Shown here in pieces: positions 29,978 through 37,791 of a stretch of 64,000 bases of DNA. The stretch's first letter is position 1, and every line of letters begins with the position of its first letter. Source of the DNA: Novosphingobium sp. (GTDB taxonomy: Bacteria; Pseudomonadota; Alphaproteobacteria; Sphingomonadales; Sphingomonadaceae); NCBI GenBank assembly GCA_016719755.1, contig JADJYM010000001.1:62001-126000 (forward strand). The letters are read 5' to 3'. The translations under genes were made by a program, and so were the position numbers. The notes below the pieces were generated by a model, which was not told the DNA's origin, did not search any database, and saw only the letters and a list, made by a program, of their open reading frames with translations.

Positions 29978-30985
29978 ATGATCTATGAAGCGGTGTGCGC
30001 GGCGGTTTCGCGGCGGAGTCTGATGGGCGGCATGGCGGGCCTTGCCGCGGCAAGCGCGGTTCCGGCCGCAGCGGCGCGGGGGCCGCGCAACCTGCGCCCG
30101 CTCGATATCATGGACCCGCGCGACAACCTTTACGGCTTTGCCAAGATGTGGGGCACGATCGGACCAAAGGCGGTGCTTTCGGGCTATCAGGGCGTGCAGT
30201 ACGCTGTCGTCGGCAACCAGCGGGCCAAGCCGGTGTTCGGCTATTGCGGCTTCGGCAATATCCGCAACGCGATCCAGAGCGACGGATCAGTGCGGGTGAT
30301 CGGCAAGGAATGCGGCTATTTCACCGATCTCGCCACCGGGGAGATCCTTGACCACTGGGACAATCCCTGGACCGGTGAGCGGGTGGAGGTGTTCAACTTC
30401 GTCAATGACAAGTTTCGCGGCACGCTGGGCCTGACCCGCAAGGTGTTCAAGGTGGGCGACGGCGAGACGGTGAACAACGATACCGGCAAGGGCACTGCCA
30501 ATGCCGCCGCCGAACCCTACCGCCTGCCGTGGCAGGCGATCGGTGATCAGTACCTGCTGGGGTGGGACTATGCCCATGAATATACCAACCCGGTGACGCC
30601 CGCCGGCTGGCCGAAGGCCTCCACCGGCGTGCGGGTCAATCCGTCCGAGCATTTCACCCTGTTCACCCCGCGCGCGGAAATCGACGACCGTGACCTCCTC
30701 TCCGCGCGCTACACCGGCGGGTTCATGCGGCAGGCGCCGTGGTGGCCGTGGATGCGCATGGGGCAAAGCGGCGTGCAGGGTGTGCTGATGGGCCGGATGC
30801 ACACCTACAAGATCACCGGCGGGATGGACGACGTGCCCCCGGCCGTGCGCAAGCGGGTGGAGCGTGACCGCCCCGACCTGTTCGAAGAGCCGCAGGACGG
30901 GCCGGACCTGGGCGTGATCGGCACGCTGGAGCACTATGCCCAGCAGGTGCCGCCGGAAGTGGCAGGCTATTCGCGGCCCGGCTGA
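29978..30985 (+). CDS. DUF1838 family Tat-exported protein
   Basis: 335 residues from the ATG at 29978. The N-terminus SRRSLMGGMAGLAAASAVPA fits a twin-arginine signal with a cleavage site after AAA. The remainder follows the DUF1838 pattern (NLYGFAKMWGTIGPKAVLSG; ECGYFTDLATGEILDHWDNPW; YDYY-poor, Trp-rich C-terminus with RQAPWWPWMRMG). DUF1838 proteins occur in catabolic clusters of sphingomonads and marine bacteria and have no established activity. The stop falls within a palindrome shared with the convergent serine hydrolase. Confidence 0.82.
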   Translation: MIYEAVCAAVSRRSLMGGMAGLAAASAVPAAAARGPRNLRPLDIMDPRDNLYGFAKMWGTIGPKAVLSGYQGVQYAVVGNQRAKPVFGYCGFGNIRNAIQSDGSVRVIGKECGYFTDLATGEILDHWDNPWTGERVEVFNFVNDKFRGTLGLTRKVFKVGDGETVNNDTGKGTANAAAEPYRLPWQAIGDQYLLGWDYAHEYTNPVTPAGWPKASTGVRVNPSEHFTLFTPRAEIDDRDLLSARYTGGFMRQAPWWPWMRMGQSGVQGVLMGRMHTYKITGGMDDVPPAVRKRVERDRPDLFEEPQDGPDLGVIGTLEHYAQQVPPEVAGYSRPG

Positions 30986-31001
30986 GGCCGCGCGGCCTCA
31001 G
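30982..31001. terminator. Perfect 20-bp palindrome between convergent genes
   Basis: CTGAGGCCGC/GCGGCCTCAG is a perfect palindrome that contains the TGA of the DUF1838 gene (30983-30985) and, on the other strand, the TGA of the serine hydrolase (30998-31000). It could fold as a hairpin at the end of both transcripts. There is no T-run, so intrinsic termination is not certain. Confidence 0.45.
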
Positions 31002-32182
31002 CGTTTGCCCATCGCGCCAATCAGCAGGTTGGGCAGATAGGCGTTGTCCCACTCCGGCTCTTTCGGCGGCGTTTCGCCCATGCGCAGCACGATCAGCTGG
31101 TGGCGGGGCGAGATGTGCACCGTCTGGTTGCTGTTGCCATCGAACAGGAACAGGTCCGGATCGAGGTAGGGAGCGGAGTGCAGCACTTTCGGCCCGGGCG
31201 CGTCCGGCGCGCCGAAGCCGCGCCGCTGGCGATAGGGCTGGCCCAGCCACAGCCCAAGGCCATAGCTGGGGTTCTGCGCCGTGCCGGTGCGCATCTGCCG
31301 GACATAGCCCCGGGGCAGCAGGCGCCTGCTCCCGGCCTTGCCGTCATTCAGCAGCAGGATCCCCAGCCTTAGCCAGCTTTCCGCCGGCAGCGTCATGCAG
31401 CAGCCCGAATGGGCCAGTCCGCCCGGGCGGTTGATCCACACCGCGCCGCCCGCCGCGCCAATCGGTTTCAGCACTTCGCTGCCGACGAATTCGGCATAAC
31501 GCCGCCCGGTGGCCCGCTCGATCAGCAGGGCGATCAGTTCGCTTGGCGCGTTGGCATAGGCATAGCGGCTGCCCGGCGGGTCGATCAGCGGATAGCTGCG
31601 GACGATGTAGTTGCCATGATCTGGATCGAGATAGGCCCGGTTCCAGGGATGATCGGGATCGGGCGAAAACCCCTGATCCAGCAGGCCCGATCGCATATCG
31701 AGCAGGTGGCGGACCAGGATCGCGCCCTTGGGCTGGCCGTTCAGTTCGGTGATGATTTCACCGATCGGCTGGTCAAGGCCCTTGATCCTGCCCAGCGCGA
31801 TGGCGCGGCCGATGACAATGGCGGTCAGCGGCTTGGCCAGCGATTTGGACACCAGCGGCGTTGCGGCACTGGTGCCGCCAAAATAGCGCGCCGTCTGCAG
31901 CTTGCCGCCCTGCCAGATCAGCAGCGCGCTGGACCGGCTGGCCGCGGCATAGGCTTCGGCCTGGTCAAGCGCCTCGCGCCGCAGCGACGGGCGGGTGGCG
32001 GCAGGCAGCGGGCGATAGCGCGCCGCGCCGGCAACCGGCTCCATCGGTGCATAGGCGAAATGCGCGGGATCGCGCAGGAACGCGGCGAAGCGATCCTCGT
32101 AGGTCCCGGCAGAAGCGTTGGCGCTGCCGGTCAGCAGCGCCAGCGCGGCCAGGGCCCGGGCGGGCGCCTTAAATGCGTTCAA
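30998..32182 (-). CDS. Serine hydrolase, beta-lactamase/esterase (class C) fold
   Basis: About 394 residues when started at the TTG (complement of 32180-32182), which overlaps the end of the flavin oxidase by 14 bases. The N-terminus (KAPARALAALALLTGSANA) is a signal peptide, indicating export. The beta-lactamase-related catalytic motif is SLAK within LVSKSLAKPLTAIVIG, with YAN in RYAYANAPSELIALLIERAT. The normal third motif (KTG/HxG) is replaced by a segment near LHSAPYLDPDLFLFDG. Family members hydrolyse esters or D-amino peptides; the substrate here is unknown. A longer ORF upstream is antisense-type shadow. Confidence 0.8.
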   Translation of the reverse strand: MNAFKAPARALAALALLTGSANASAGTYEDRFAAFLRDPAHFAYAPMEPVAGAARYRPLPAATRPSLRREALDQAEAYAAASRSSALLIWQGGKLQTARYFGGTSAATPLVSKSLAKPLTAIVIGRAIALGRIKGLDQPIGEIITELNGQPKGAILVRHLLDMRSGLLDQGFSPDPDHPWNRAYLDPDHGNYIVRSYPLIDPPGSRYAYANAPSELIALLIERATGRRYAEFVGSEVLKPIGAAGGAVWINRPGGLAHSGCCMTLPAESWLRLGILLLNDGKAGSRRLLPRGYVRQMRTGTAQNPSYGLGLWLGQPYRQRRGFGAPDAPGPKVLHSAPYLDPDLFLFDGNSNQTVHISPRHQLIVLRMGETPPKEPEWDNAYLPNLLIGAMGKR

Positions 32183-33638
32183 GCAGTTCAAGCGCCGCAA
32201 TCTCCGACGTTTCCATCGCGGATTCCATCCCCGGCTCCATCCGCCGCAGATGTTCCCCGGCAAAGTGGATGCGGCCGTGGGGCAGGGCCATTTCCTTGGC
32301 GAACATCTTGACCTGGCCAGCCGCGAAGCAATGCTTGTTGCCTCCAACGAAGGGGTTCTTTTCCCACGAATATTCGACCAGCAGTTCCAGCGCGTCCTTG
32401 GTCGAAGGGCGGGCTTCGGCCAGTTCCTTCAGGATGAAGGCGCGCTGGGTGGGCAGGTCCATCGAATTGAGCCGGGTCGCCCCGTCGCCGTTCATCCACA
32501 CGATCAGCGAACCGTGTTCGCCGCCCCGGCCCTCCATCACGAAGGCGCGTTCGAAATAGCGGTCGGACCACATCGAGGGCGGCAGGCCGTCCGCTTCCCA
32601 GAACGGCTTCAGCACCCGGAAATGGAACTGGGTGGTGGCGGAATAGATCGCGCCGCGCACCGCGTTGGCCTGCGGCGCGGGCAGGCCGGGATTGAAGACC
32701 ATGCGGCGCAGCGCCGAGAACGGCGCGGCCATGACCATGAACCGGGCGCGCAGCCGTTCGCCGCCGTGCAGCAGGATTTCAACCTCGTCCGCGCCCTGGT
32801 TGACCGCGGCGACCGGCGAGTTGAGCATCACCCGGCCTTTCAGCGCGGCGGCCATCGCCTTGGGCAGCATGTCCGATCCGCCAACCACGTAGTGGCTCTT
32901 GTTGGTGTTGCCCGCGCCGTACTGCGGCTTGGTGGGATCGCGGAAGCCTTCCACTTTCAGGCGGGCAAGGTCGCGGAAGATGCTCATAGCGGAAACCGCA
33001 TCCAGGCTGGGGCCGTTGAGGTCAACATCGGCCAGCCGGATCGCGGCTTCGGACACGCCCTTCATCCGCATATAGGCGGCGGCGGAAATGTCGTGCTCGT
33101 AATACTTGGGCTCCAGCCAGTCGGCCGGGTCCTCGAACGGCACCCAATCGAAGAACAGGCGGTTCTGGATCAGGAACGGCAGGATTTCGCGCTCGGCACC
33201 GATGGTGTGGTTGGCGCTGGACGATGCCCAGTCCTTGGGCAGGATCGCCTGGCCTTCGATGTCGAGCAGGAACGGCATGGATTTGGCGCCCTCGTCGGTC
33301 AGGCCGACGTTGAACTGGGCGCAGGCGTTGCGGACCCGGCCATACAGCGGCCCGACCTCGCTACCGCCGAGTTCGGCGTAATAGCCTTCGGCGCGGCCCG
33401 TGCGCAGGCGTCCGCCCACCCGGTCATTGGCTTCCACCACGGCAACCTTCAGCCCCTGGCTTTCCAGGATGTTCGCGGCGTTGAGCCCGGCGAGACCAGC
33501 GCCGACGACGATCACGTCAAGCTTTTCAGGCTGGCCGCCGCCCTTGGCTTTGGGCTTGGCGACCGCTGCGGTGGCGAACAGGGCTCCGGCACCGGCGATG
33601 AAGCTGCGGCGGGAGGCGGGCAGGATGAGGCTGGACAT
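32169..33638 (-). CDS. Flavin monoamine oxidase family protein, Tat-exported
   Basis: 489 residues. The N-terminal SRRSFIAGAGALFATAAVA looks like a twin-arginine signal. The Rossmann FAD motif DVIVVGAGLAGLNAANILES, then VVEANDRVGGRLRTG and the C-terminal GRIHFAGEHLRRMEPG complete the amine-oxidase FAD-binding fold. It would oxidise a primary or secondary amine, or a related C-H bond, in the periplasm, releasing H2O2. The gene lies downstream of a CoA-transferase and upstream of a serine hydrolase in the same direction, and could deaminate the cluster's substrate. The Lys normally near the flavin was not identified with confidence. Confidence 0.88.
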   Translation of the reverse strand: MSSLILPASRRSFIAGAGALFATAAVAKPKAKGGGQPEKLDVIVVGAGLAGLNAANILESQGLKVAVVEANDRVGGRLRTGRAEGYYAELGGSEVGPLYGRVRNACAQFNVGLTDEGAKSMPFLLDIEGQAILPKDWASSSANHTIGAEREILPFLIQNRLFFDWVPFEDPADWLEPKYYEHDISAAAYMRMKGVSEAAIRLADVDLNGPSLDAVSAMSIFRDLARLKVEGFRDPTKPQYGAGNTNKSHYVVGGSDMLPKAMAAALKGRVMLNSPVAAVNQGADEVEILLHGGERLRARFMVMAAPFSALRRMVFNPGLPAPQANAVRGAIYSATTQFHFRVLKPFWEADGLPPSMWSDRYFERAFVMEGRGGEHGSLIVWMNGDGATRLNSMDLPTQRAFILKELAEARPSTKDALELLVEYSWEKNPFVGGNKHCFAAGQVKMFAKEMALPHGRIHFAGEHLRRMEPGMESAMETSEIAALELLERI

Positions 33639-33743
33639 GGCGCGGGGGATCCTTGCTGCTGACCCGGTCTTATGCCCGTGCCGCTGGCGCTGGCCAGAGC
33701 AAAGGCGGTTGTCTGTTCACTTGGCGGATAGCGGCGCGCCGCT

Positions 33744-34925
33744 TCACCTCGCCTGAACGGCGCCGCTGGCGATCAGCGCGTCGATCTCGGCCGTCTCCAG
33801 CCCAAGCCCGGCCAGCACGGCGCGGCTATCCTCGCCCGGCTGGGGCAGGTGGGCCGGGGCGGAGGGGCGCATTCCGCCCATGGTGATCGGCAGGGTCGGC
33901 AGGCGGGTTTCGGTGCCGCTGTCCAGCCGGACCGGCTCCATCCCCGCTGACGCGGCCAGGTGGGGATCGTCGAACAGCTCTTCCGGGCGGCCGATCGGCG
34001 CGAAGGGCAGGCCGGTGCCTTCCAGCTTCGCGATCAGTTCGGCGCGGGTGTAGCCGGCCACCAGTTCGCGGATTTGCGGCATGATCCGGTCGCGCGACAG
34101 GACCCGCTGGTTGTTGGCACGCAGGCTTTCGTCGGCCCACAGCGCGTCGAGCGCGAACAGCTTGCAGAACTTCTCCCACAGGGGATCGGAAACCACGCCG
34201 ATGAAGATCGGATCGTCGCGGGTTTCGAACACGTCGTAGATCGCCCAGGCCGAGATGCGCGCGGGCATCGGCGCGGCGGGCTGGCCGGTGACGGCATATT
34301 GCGCCATGTGCTGGCCAACCAGGTAGACCGTGGTTTCGAACAGGCTGGCGATGACCATCTGCCCCTTGCCGGTGCGGTGGCGTTCCTCCAGCGCGGCAAG
34401 GATCGCGATCACCCCGAACATCCCGCCAGTCACGTCGATCACGCTGGCCCCGGCGCGCAAGGGACGGCCCGGTGGGCCGGTCATATAGGCCAGCCCGCCC
34501 ATCATCTGCGCCACTTCGTCCAGCGCGGTCCGGTCTTCGTAAGGACCGGGCAGGAACCCTTTTTCCGAGCAGTAGATCAGCCGCGGGTTATCACTGGCCA
34601 GCGCTTCGTAGCCCAGCCCCAGCCGCTCCAGCGCGCCAGGGCGGAAGTTTTCCACCAGCACGTCGGCGCCTGCGGCCAGCCGCCGCGCGACATCCAGCCC
34701 GGCTTCGCTCTTGAGGTCCAGGCAGATCGACTGCTTGTGGCGGTTGTACATCGGGAAATAGCCTGCGCCCGATCCCAGCAGGCGGCGGGTCTGGTCGCCG
34801 CCGATCGGCTCGATCCGGATCACTTCGGCGCCCAGGCTGGCGAGGATGTGGCCAACCGCCGGCCCCATCACCATGTGGGTAAATTCGACGACCTTGATGC
34901 CGGCCAGCGGGGTGGGTGAAGTCAT
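33744..34925 (-). CDS. Class III (CaiB/BaiF) CoA-transferase
   Basis: 393 residues. Class III enzymes move CoA between carboxylic acids using a catalytic Asp. The signature AGIKVVEFTHMVMGPAVGHI and EVIRIEPIGGDQTRR is at the N-terminus, DVLVENFRPGALERLGLGYE follows, and the catalytic Asp is in TALDEVAQMMGGLAYMTG. The C-terminal half fits the family. It overlaps the HMG-CoA-lyase gene by four bases (ATGA), so the pair is co-translated: the transferase probably activates an acid and the lyase cleaves it. Confidence 0.92.
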   Translation of the reverse strand: MTSPTPLAGIKVVEFTHMVMGPAVGHILASLGAEVIRIEPIGGDQTRRLLGSGAGYFPMYNRHKQSICLDLKSEAGLDVARRLAAGADVLVENFRPGALERLGLGYEALASDNPRLIYCSEKGFLPGPYEDRTALDEVAQMMGGLAYMTGPPGRPLRAGASVIDVTGGMFGVIAILAALEERHRTGKGQMVIASLFETTVYLVGQHMAQYAVTGQPAAPMPARISAWAIYDVFETRDDPIFIGVVSDPLWEKFCKLFALDALWADESLRANNQRVLSRDRIMPQIRELVAGYTRAELIAKLEGTGLPFAPIGRPEELFDDPHLAASAGMEPVRLDSGTETRLPTLPITMGGMRPSAPAHLPQPGEDSRAVLAGLGLETAEIDALIASGAVQAR

Positions 34926-35842
34926 GCGTGGTTCCCTTGCGCGAAGTCCAGCGGCAGTCCGGCATCGGGCGTGAAGCCGTACAGCGGCTCTCCCGGCAGG
35001 GCGGCGCTGACGATTTCGCGGACTTTCAGCAGTTGATGAAGGTCGATCCCGGTATCCAGGCCCATCGCCTGGAGCATGAAGACCAGATCTTCGGTGACGA
35101 TGTTGCCCGACGCGCCCGGTGCGAAAGGGCAGCCGCCGATCCCGCCGAGCGAGGCATCAAGCGTGGTGATTCCTTCGTTCAGCCCCGCCAGCGCGTTGGC
35201 AAGGCCAAGGCCCCGGGTGTTGTGAAGGTGCAGCGTGGTCAGCATATCCGCGCCCACCGCCGTCTTGATCCGCCGCACCAGCCGTTTGACCTTGGCCGGA
35301 TCGGCATAACCCGTTGTGTCTGACAGGCTGAGTTCCTGCGCCCCGGCCTCTACCGCGGCAATCGCCAGGCGCTCCACCGCGTCCTCGCTCACCGCGCCCT
35401 CGATGGTGCAGCCGAACGCGGTGGAAAGGCTCACCGCGAAATCGATGCCCGCCGCGCGCGCGATGGCCGCCACCGCGCCGATTTCCTCGATCATCGCGGG
35501 GTGCGACTTGCGGACGTTCTTGAGGCTGTGCGTTTCCGACATCGAGAACGGGATCGACATCGCGTGAACCCCGGCCTCCGCAGCGCGCGCCGCGCCTTTT
35601 GCGTTGGGGACCAGCGCGACCACCCGAAGGCCCGGGATGGTGCGGGCAAAGGCCACCAGCTCCGCCGTGTCGGCCAGTTGCGGCAGCAGCGATGGCGGCA
35701 CGAAGCTGCCGACCTCGATCTCCTTGACCCCCGCCGCCGCCTCGGCCGCGATCCAGGCCTTCTTGGCTTCCAGCGGCATGATCCGGCTGATCGATTGCAG
35801 CCCGTCGCGCGGGCCGACTTCGGAAACGAGGATTGCGGTCAT
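34922..35842 (-). CDS. Hydroxymethylglutaryl-CoA lyase-like aldolase
   Basis: 306 residues from the ATG at 35840-35842. The DRE-TIM pattern is clear: SEVGPRDGLQS with Arg and Asp of the metal/acid site, VSLSTAFGCTIEGAV, TLHLHNTRGLGLANALAG (HxH metal site), and the Cys loop GGIGGCPFAPGASGN typical of HMG-CoA lyases. The enzyme cleaves 3-hydroxy-3-methylglutaryl-CoA or a related methylmalyl-CoA to acetyl-CoA plus a keto acid. Here it sits between leuD and a CoA-transferase instead of in a leucine-catabolic operon, so citramalyl-type substrates are equally likely. Confidence 0.9.
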   Translation of the reverse strand: MTAILVSEVGPRDGLQSISRIMPLEAKKAWIAAEAAAGVKEIEVGSFVPPSLLPQLADTAELVAFARTIPGLRVVALVPNAKGAARAAEAGVHAMSIPFSMSETHSLKNVRKSHPAMIEEIGAVAAIARAAGIDFAVSLSTAFGCTIEGAVSEDAVERLAIAAVEAGAQELSLSDTTGYADPAKVKRLVRRIKTAVGADMLTTLHLHNTRGLGLANALAGLNEGITTLDASLGGIGGCPFAPGASGNIVTEDLVFMLQAMGLDTGIDLHQLLKVREIVSAALPGEPLYGFTPDAGLPLDFAQGNHA

Positions 35843-36432
35843 GCGCGTGTCTCCAGATAGACCCAGGGCCGCTGTGCCCGGTCCGCCGCCTGCCAGGCGG
35901 CAATGGCATCGCGGTGCTTGAAGGTAAGGTCGATGGCGTCCAGCCCTTCCAGCAGCATCGCCTTGGCCTCCGCATCGATGGCGAAGGGGTGTCCTTCCAC
36001 CACCTGACGGGCAAGGTCGGCGGTGATGGTCCGGCCCGCCAGCGCAGCAATCGCCGCGCGCGGCAGCTCCACCGGCAGCACGCCGTTGCGCACGCAGTTG
36101 GTGCGGAAGATCGGGGCGAAGCTCTCCGCGATCACGCAGCGGATGCCCCATTCGGCCAGCGCCCAGACCGCGTGCTCACGGCTTGATCCGCAGCCGAAGT
36201 TGGCCCCGGCCAGCAGGAACGGCGCGGCGGCGTATTCCGGCTGGTTGAGCACGAAGTCCGGATCGGGCGCGCGGCTGGCGGGATCGGCATAGCGCCACGG
36301 CGCGAACAGCCCTGCGGCAAGGCCGGTCTTGCCGGTCGATTTCATCTCGCGGCTGGGGATGATCGTGTCGGTATCGACATTGTCGCGCAGCAGCGGCGCG
36401 GCGATTCCGGTGAGGGTGGTGAACGGGATCAT
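35839..36432 (-). CDS. leuD: 3-isopropylmalate dehydratase small subunit-like (LeuD)
   Basis: 197 residues from the ATG at 36430-36432. LeuD/aconitase swivel domain motifs are DNVDTDTIIPSREMKSTG, GANFGCGSSREHAVWAL and RTNCVRNGVLPVEL. With LeuC it forms a heterodimer that isomerises a 2-hydroxy-acid by dehydration and rehydration. Four-base overlaps with leuC and the lyase gene place it in the middle of the operon. No leuB is nearby, so a catabolic isomerase role (for example citramalate or dimethylmalate type) is possible. Sequence alone cannot separate this from leucine biosynthesis. Confidence 0.88.
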   Translation of the reverse strand: MIPFTTLTGIAAPLLRDNVDTDTIIPSREMKSTGKTGLAAGLFAPWRYADPASRAPDPDFVLNQPEYAAAPFLLAGANFGCGSSREHAVWALAEWGIRCVIAESFAPIFRTNCVRNGVLPVELPRAAIAALAGRTITADLARQVVEGHPFAIDAEAKAMLLEGLDAIDLTFKHRDAIAAWQAADRAQRPWVYLETRA

Positions 36433-37787
36433 GCCGCACCCCCGCACGGATCGGCGATGGCCCCGGCCAGCGCGCTGGCGGCGACCGTTTCAGGGCTGGC
36501 GATATGGGTGCGGATGCCCGGCCCCTGCCGCCCTTCGAAGTTGCGGTTGGTGGACGAGATCACCCGCGCGCCTGCCGGAAAGCTTTCCCCGCCAGCATAA
36601 AAGCACATCGAACAGCCGCTCATCCGCCATTCGAACCCGGCGTCTGTGAACACCTTGTCCAGCCCTTCCGCCTCAGCCGCGCGGCGCACCGCGCCCGATC
36701 CCGGCACCACCAGCGCGGTGCGGATCGATGGGGCTATGCGCTTGCCCTTGAGGATCGCGGCGGCCCGGCGCAGGTCGGACAGGCGGGCATTGGTGCAGCT
36801 GCCGATGAAGGCAACGTCGATCGGGGTTCCGGCAATCGGCTGGCCGGGGGCAAGGCCGATATAGTCGTGCGCGCGCTCCGGACCCTGCGGCACCGTGCCG
36901 CTTACGGCAATGGCCTGCCCCGGCGAGGTGCCCCAGGTGACCATCGGCGCCAGACTGGCGGCGTTGATCTCGATTTCGGCATCGAACACCGCGTCGGCGT
37001 CGCTGGTCAGGTCCGACCAGTCGGGCAGGGGGGACGGGGCATAACGGCGCCCTTCCAGCCAGGCGCTGGTCGCGGCGTCAGGCGCGATCAGCCCGGTCAT
37101 CGCGGCGAATTCGGTGGCCATGTTGCACAGCGTCATGCGCGCTTCCATGTCCAGCGCGCGCACCGCTTCCCCGGCGAATTCCACGGCATGGCCCGCCCCG
37201 CCGCCCGCGCCGTGATCGGCCAGCAGGCGCAGGATCATGTCCTTGGCGGTCACGCCCGCCGGCAAACGGCCCGTGAAGGTGACGCGCATGGTGCGCGGGC
37301 GGGCGACGCGCAGGGTGCCGGTGGCCATGGCGTGTTCGGCCTCGCTGCTGCCGATCCCCCAGGCCAGCGCGCCAAAGGCCCCTTGCGTGCAGGTGTGGCT
37401 ATCGGGCGCGATCAGGGTCAGCCCCGGCAGTACGATGCCAAGTTCGGGCGAGATGACGTGGGTGATGCCCTGATCGGGATCGTTCACATCGAACAGGGTG
37501 ATGCCCGCTGCCCGGCAGGCGCTGCGGGTTTCGGTGATGAAGCCCGCGCCGCCCTCCATCAGGGTGCCGTCGCCGCGCCCGGGGCGGGTATCGACGATGT
37601 GGTCCATCACCGCGAAGACCCGCGCCGGATCGGCCACTTCGCGCCCCGCCGCCGCCAGCGATTTCAGCGCCGCCGCGCCGGTGCGTTCATGCAGGAACAC
37701 CCGGTCGATCGCGATCAGCGCGCTGGTGCCGGAAAGCTCGGCAATCAGGTGGGCATCCCACAGCTTGTCGAACAGGGTCCGGCCCAT
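36429..37787 (-). CDS. leuC: 3-isopropylmalate dehydratase large subunit-like (LeuC)
   Basis: 452 residues, shorter by a little than the usual 465-475. The 4Fe-4S cysteines are in IGSCTNARLSDLRRA and MSGCSMCFYAGGE, and the substrate-loop STNRNFEGRQG is present. N-terminal features are MGRTLFDKLWDAHL and IDRVFLHERTGAAAL (in which E. coli LeuC has DRHLVHEVTSPQAF), with DSHTCTQGAFGALAWGIG (His and Asp/Ser active-site segment). It follows the alpha/beta hydrolase stop by four bases. Its coupling to catabolic genes suggests a dedicated dehydratase for the cluster rather than the housekeeping LeuC. Confidence 0.88.
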   Translation of the reverse strand: MGRTLFDKLWDAHLIAELSGTSALIAIDRVFLHERTGAAALKSLAAAGREVADPARVFAVMDHIVDTRPGRGDGTLMEGGAGFITETRSACRAAGITLFDVNDPDQGITHVISPELGIVLPGLTLIAPDSHTCTQGAFGALAWGIGSSEAEHAMATGTLRVARPRTMRVTFTGRLPAGVTAKDMILRLLADHGAGGGAGHAVEFAGEAVRALDMEARMTLCNMATEFAAMTGLIAPDAATSAWLEGRRYAPSPLPDWSDLTSDADAVFDAEIEINAASLAPMVTWGTSPGQAIAVSGTVPQGPERAHDYIGLAPGQPIAGTPIDVAFIGSCTNARLSDLRRAAAILKGKRIAPSIRTALVVPGSGAVRRAAEAEGLDKVFTDAGFEWRMSGCSMCFYAGGESFPAGARVISSTNRNFEGRQGPGIRTHIASPETVAASALAGAIADPCGGAA

Positions 37788-37791
37788 CGGT

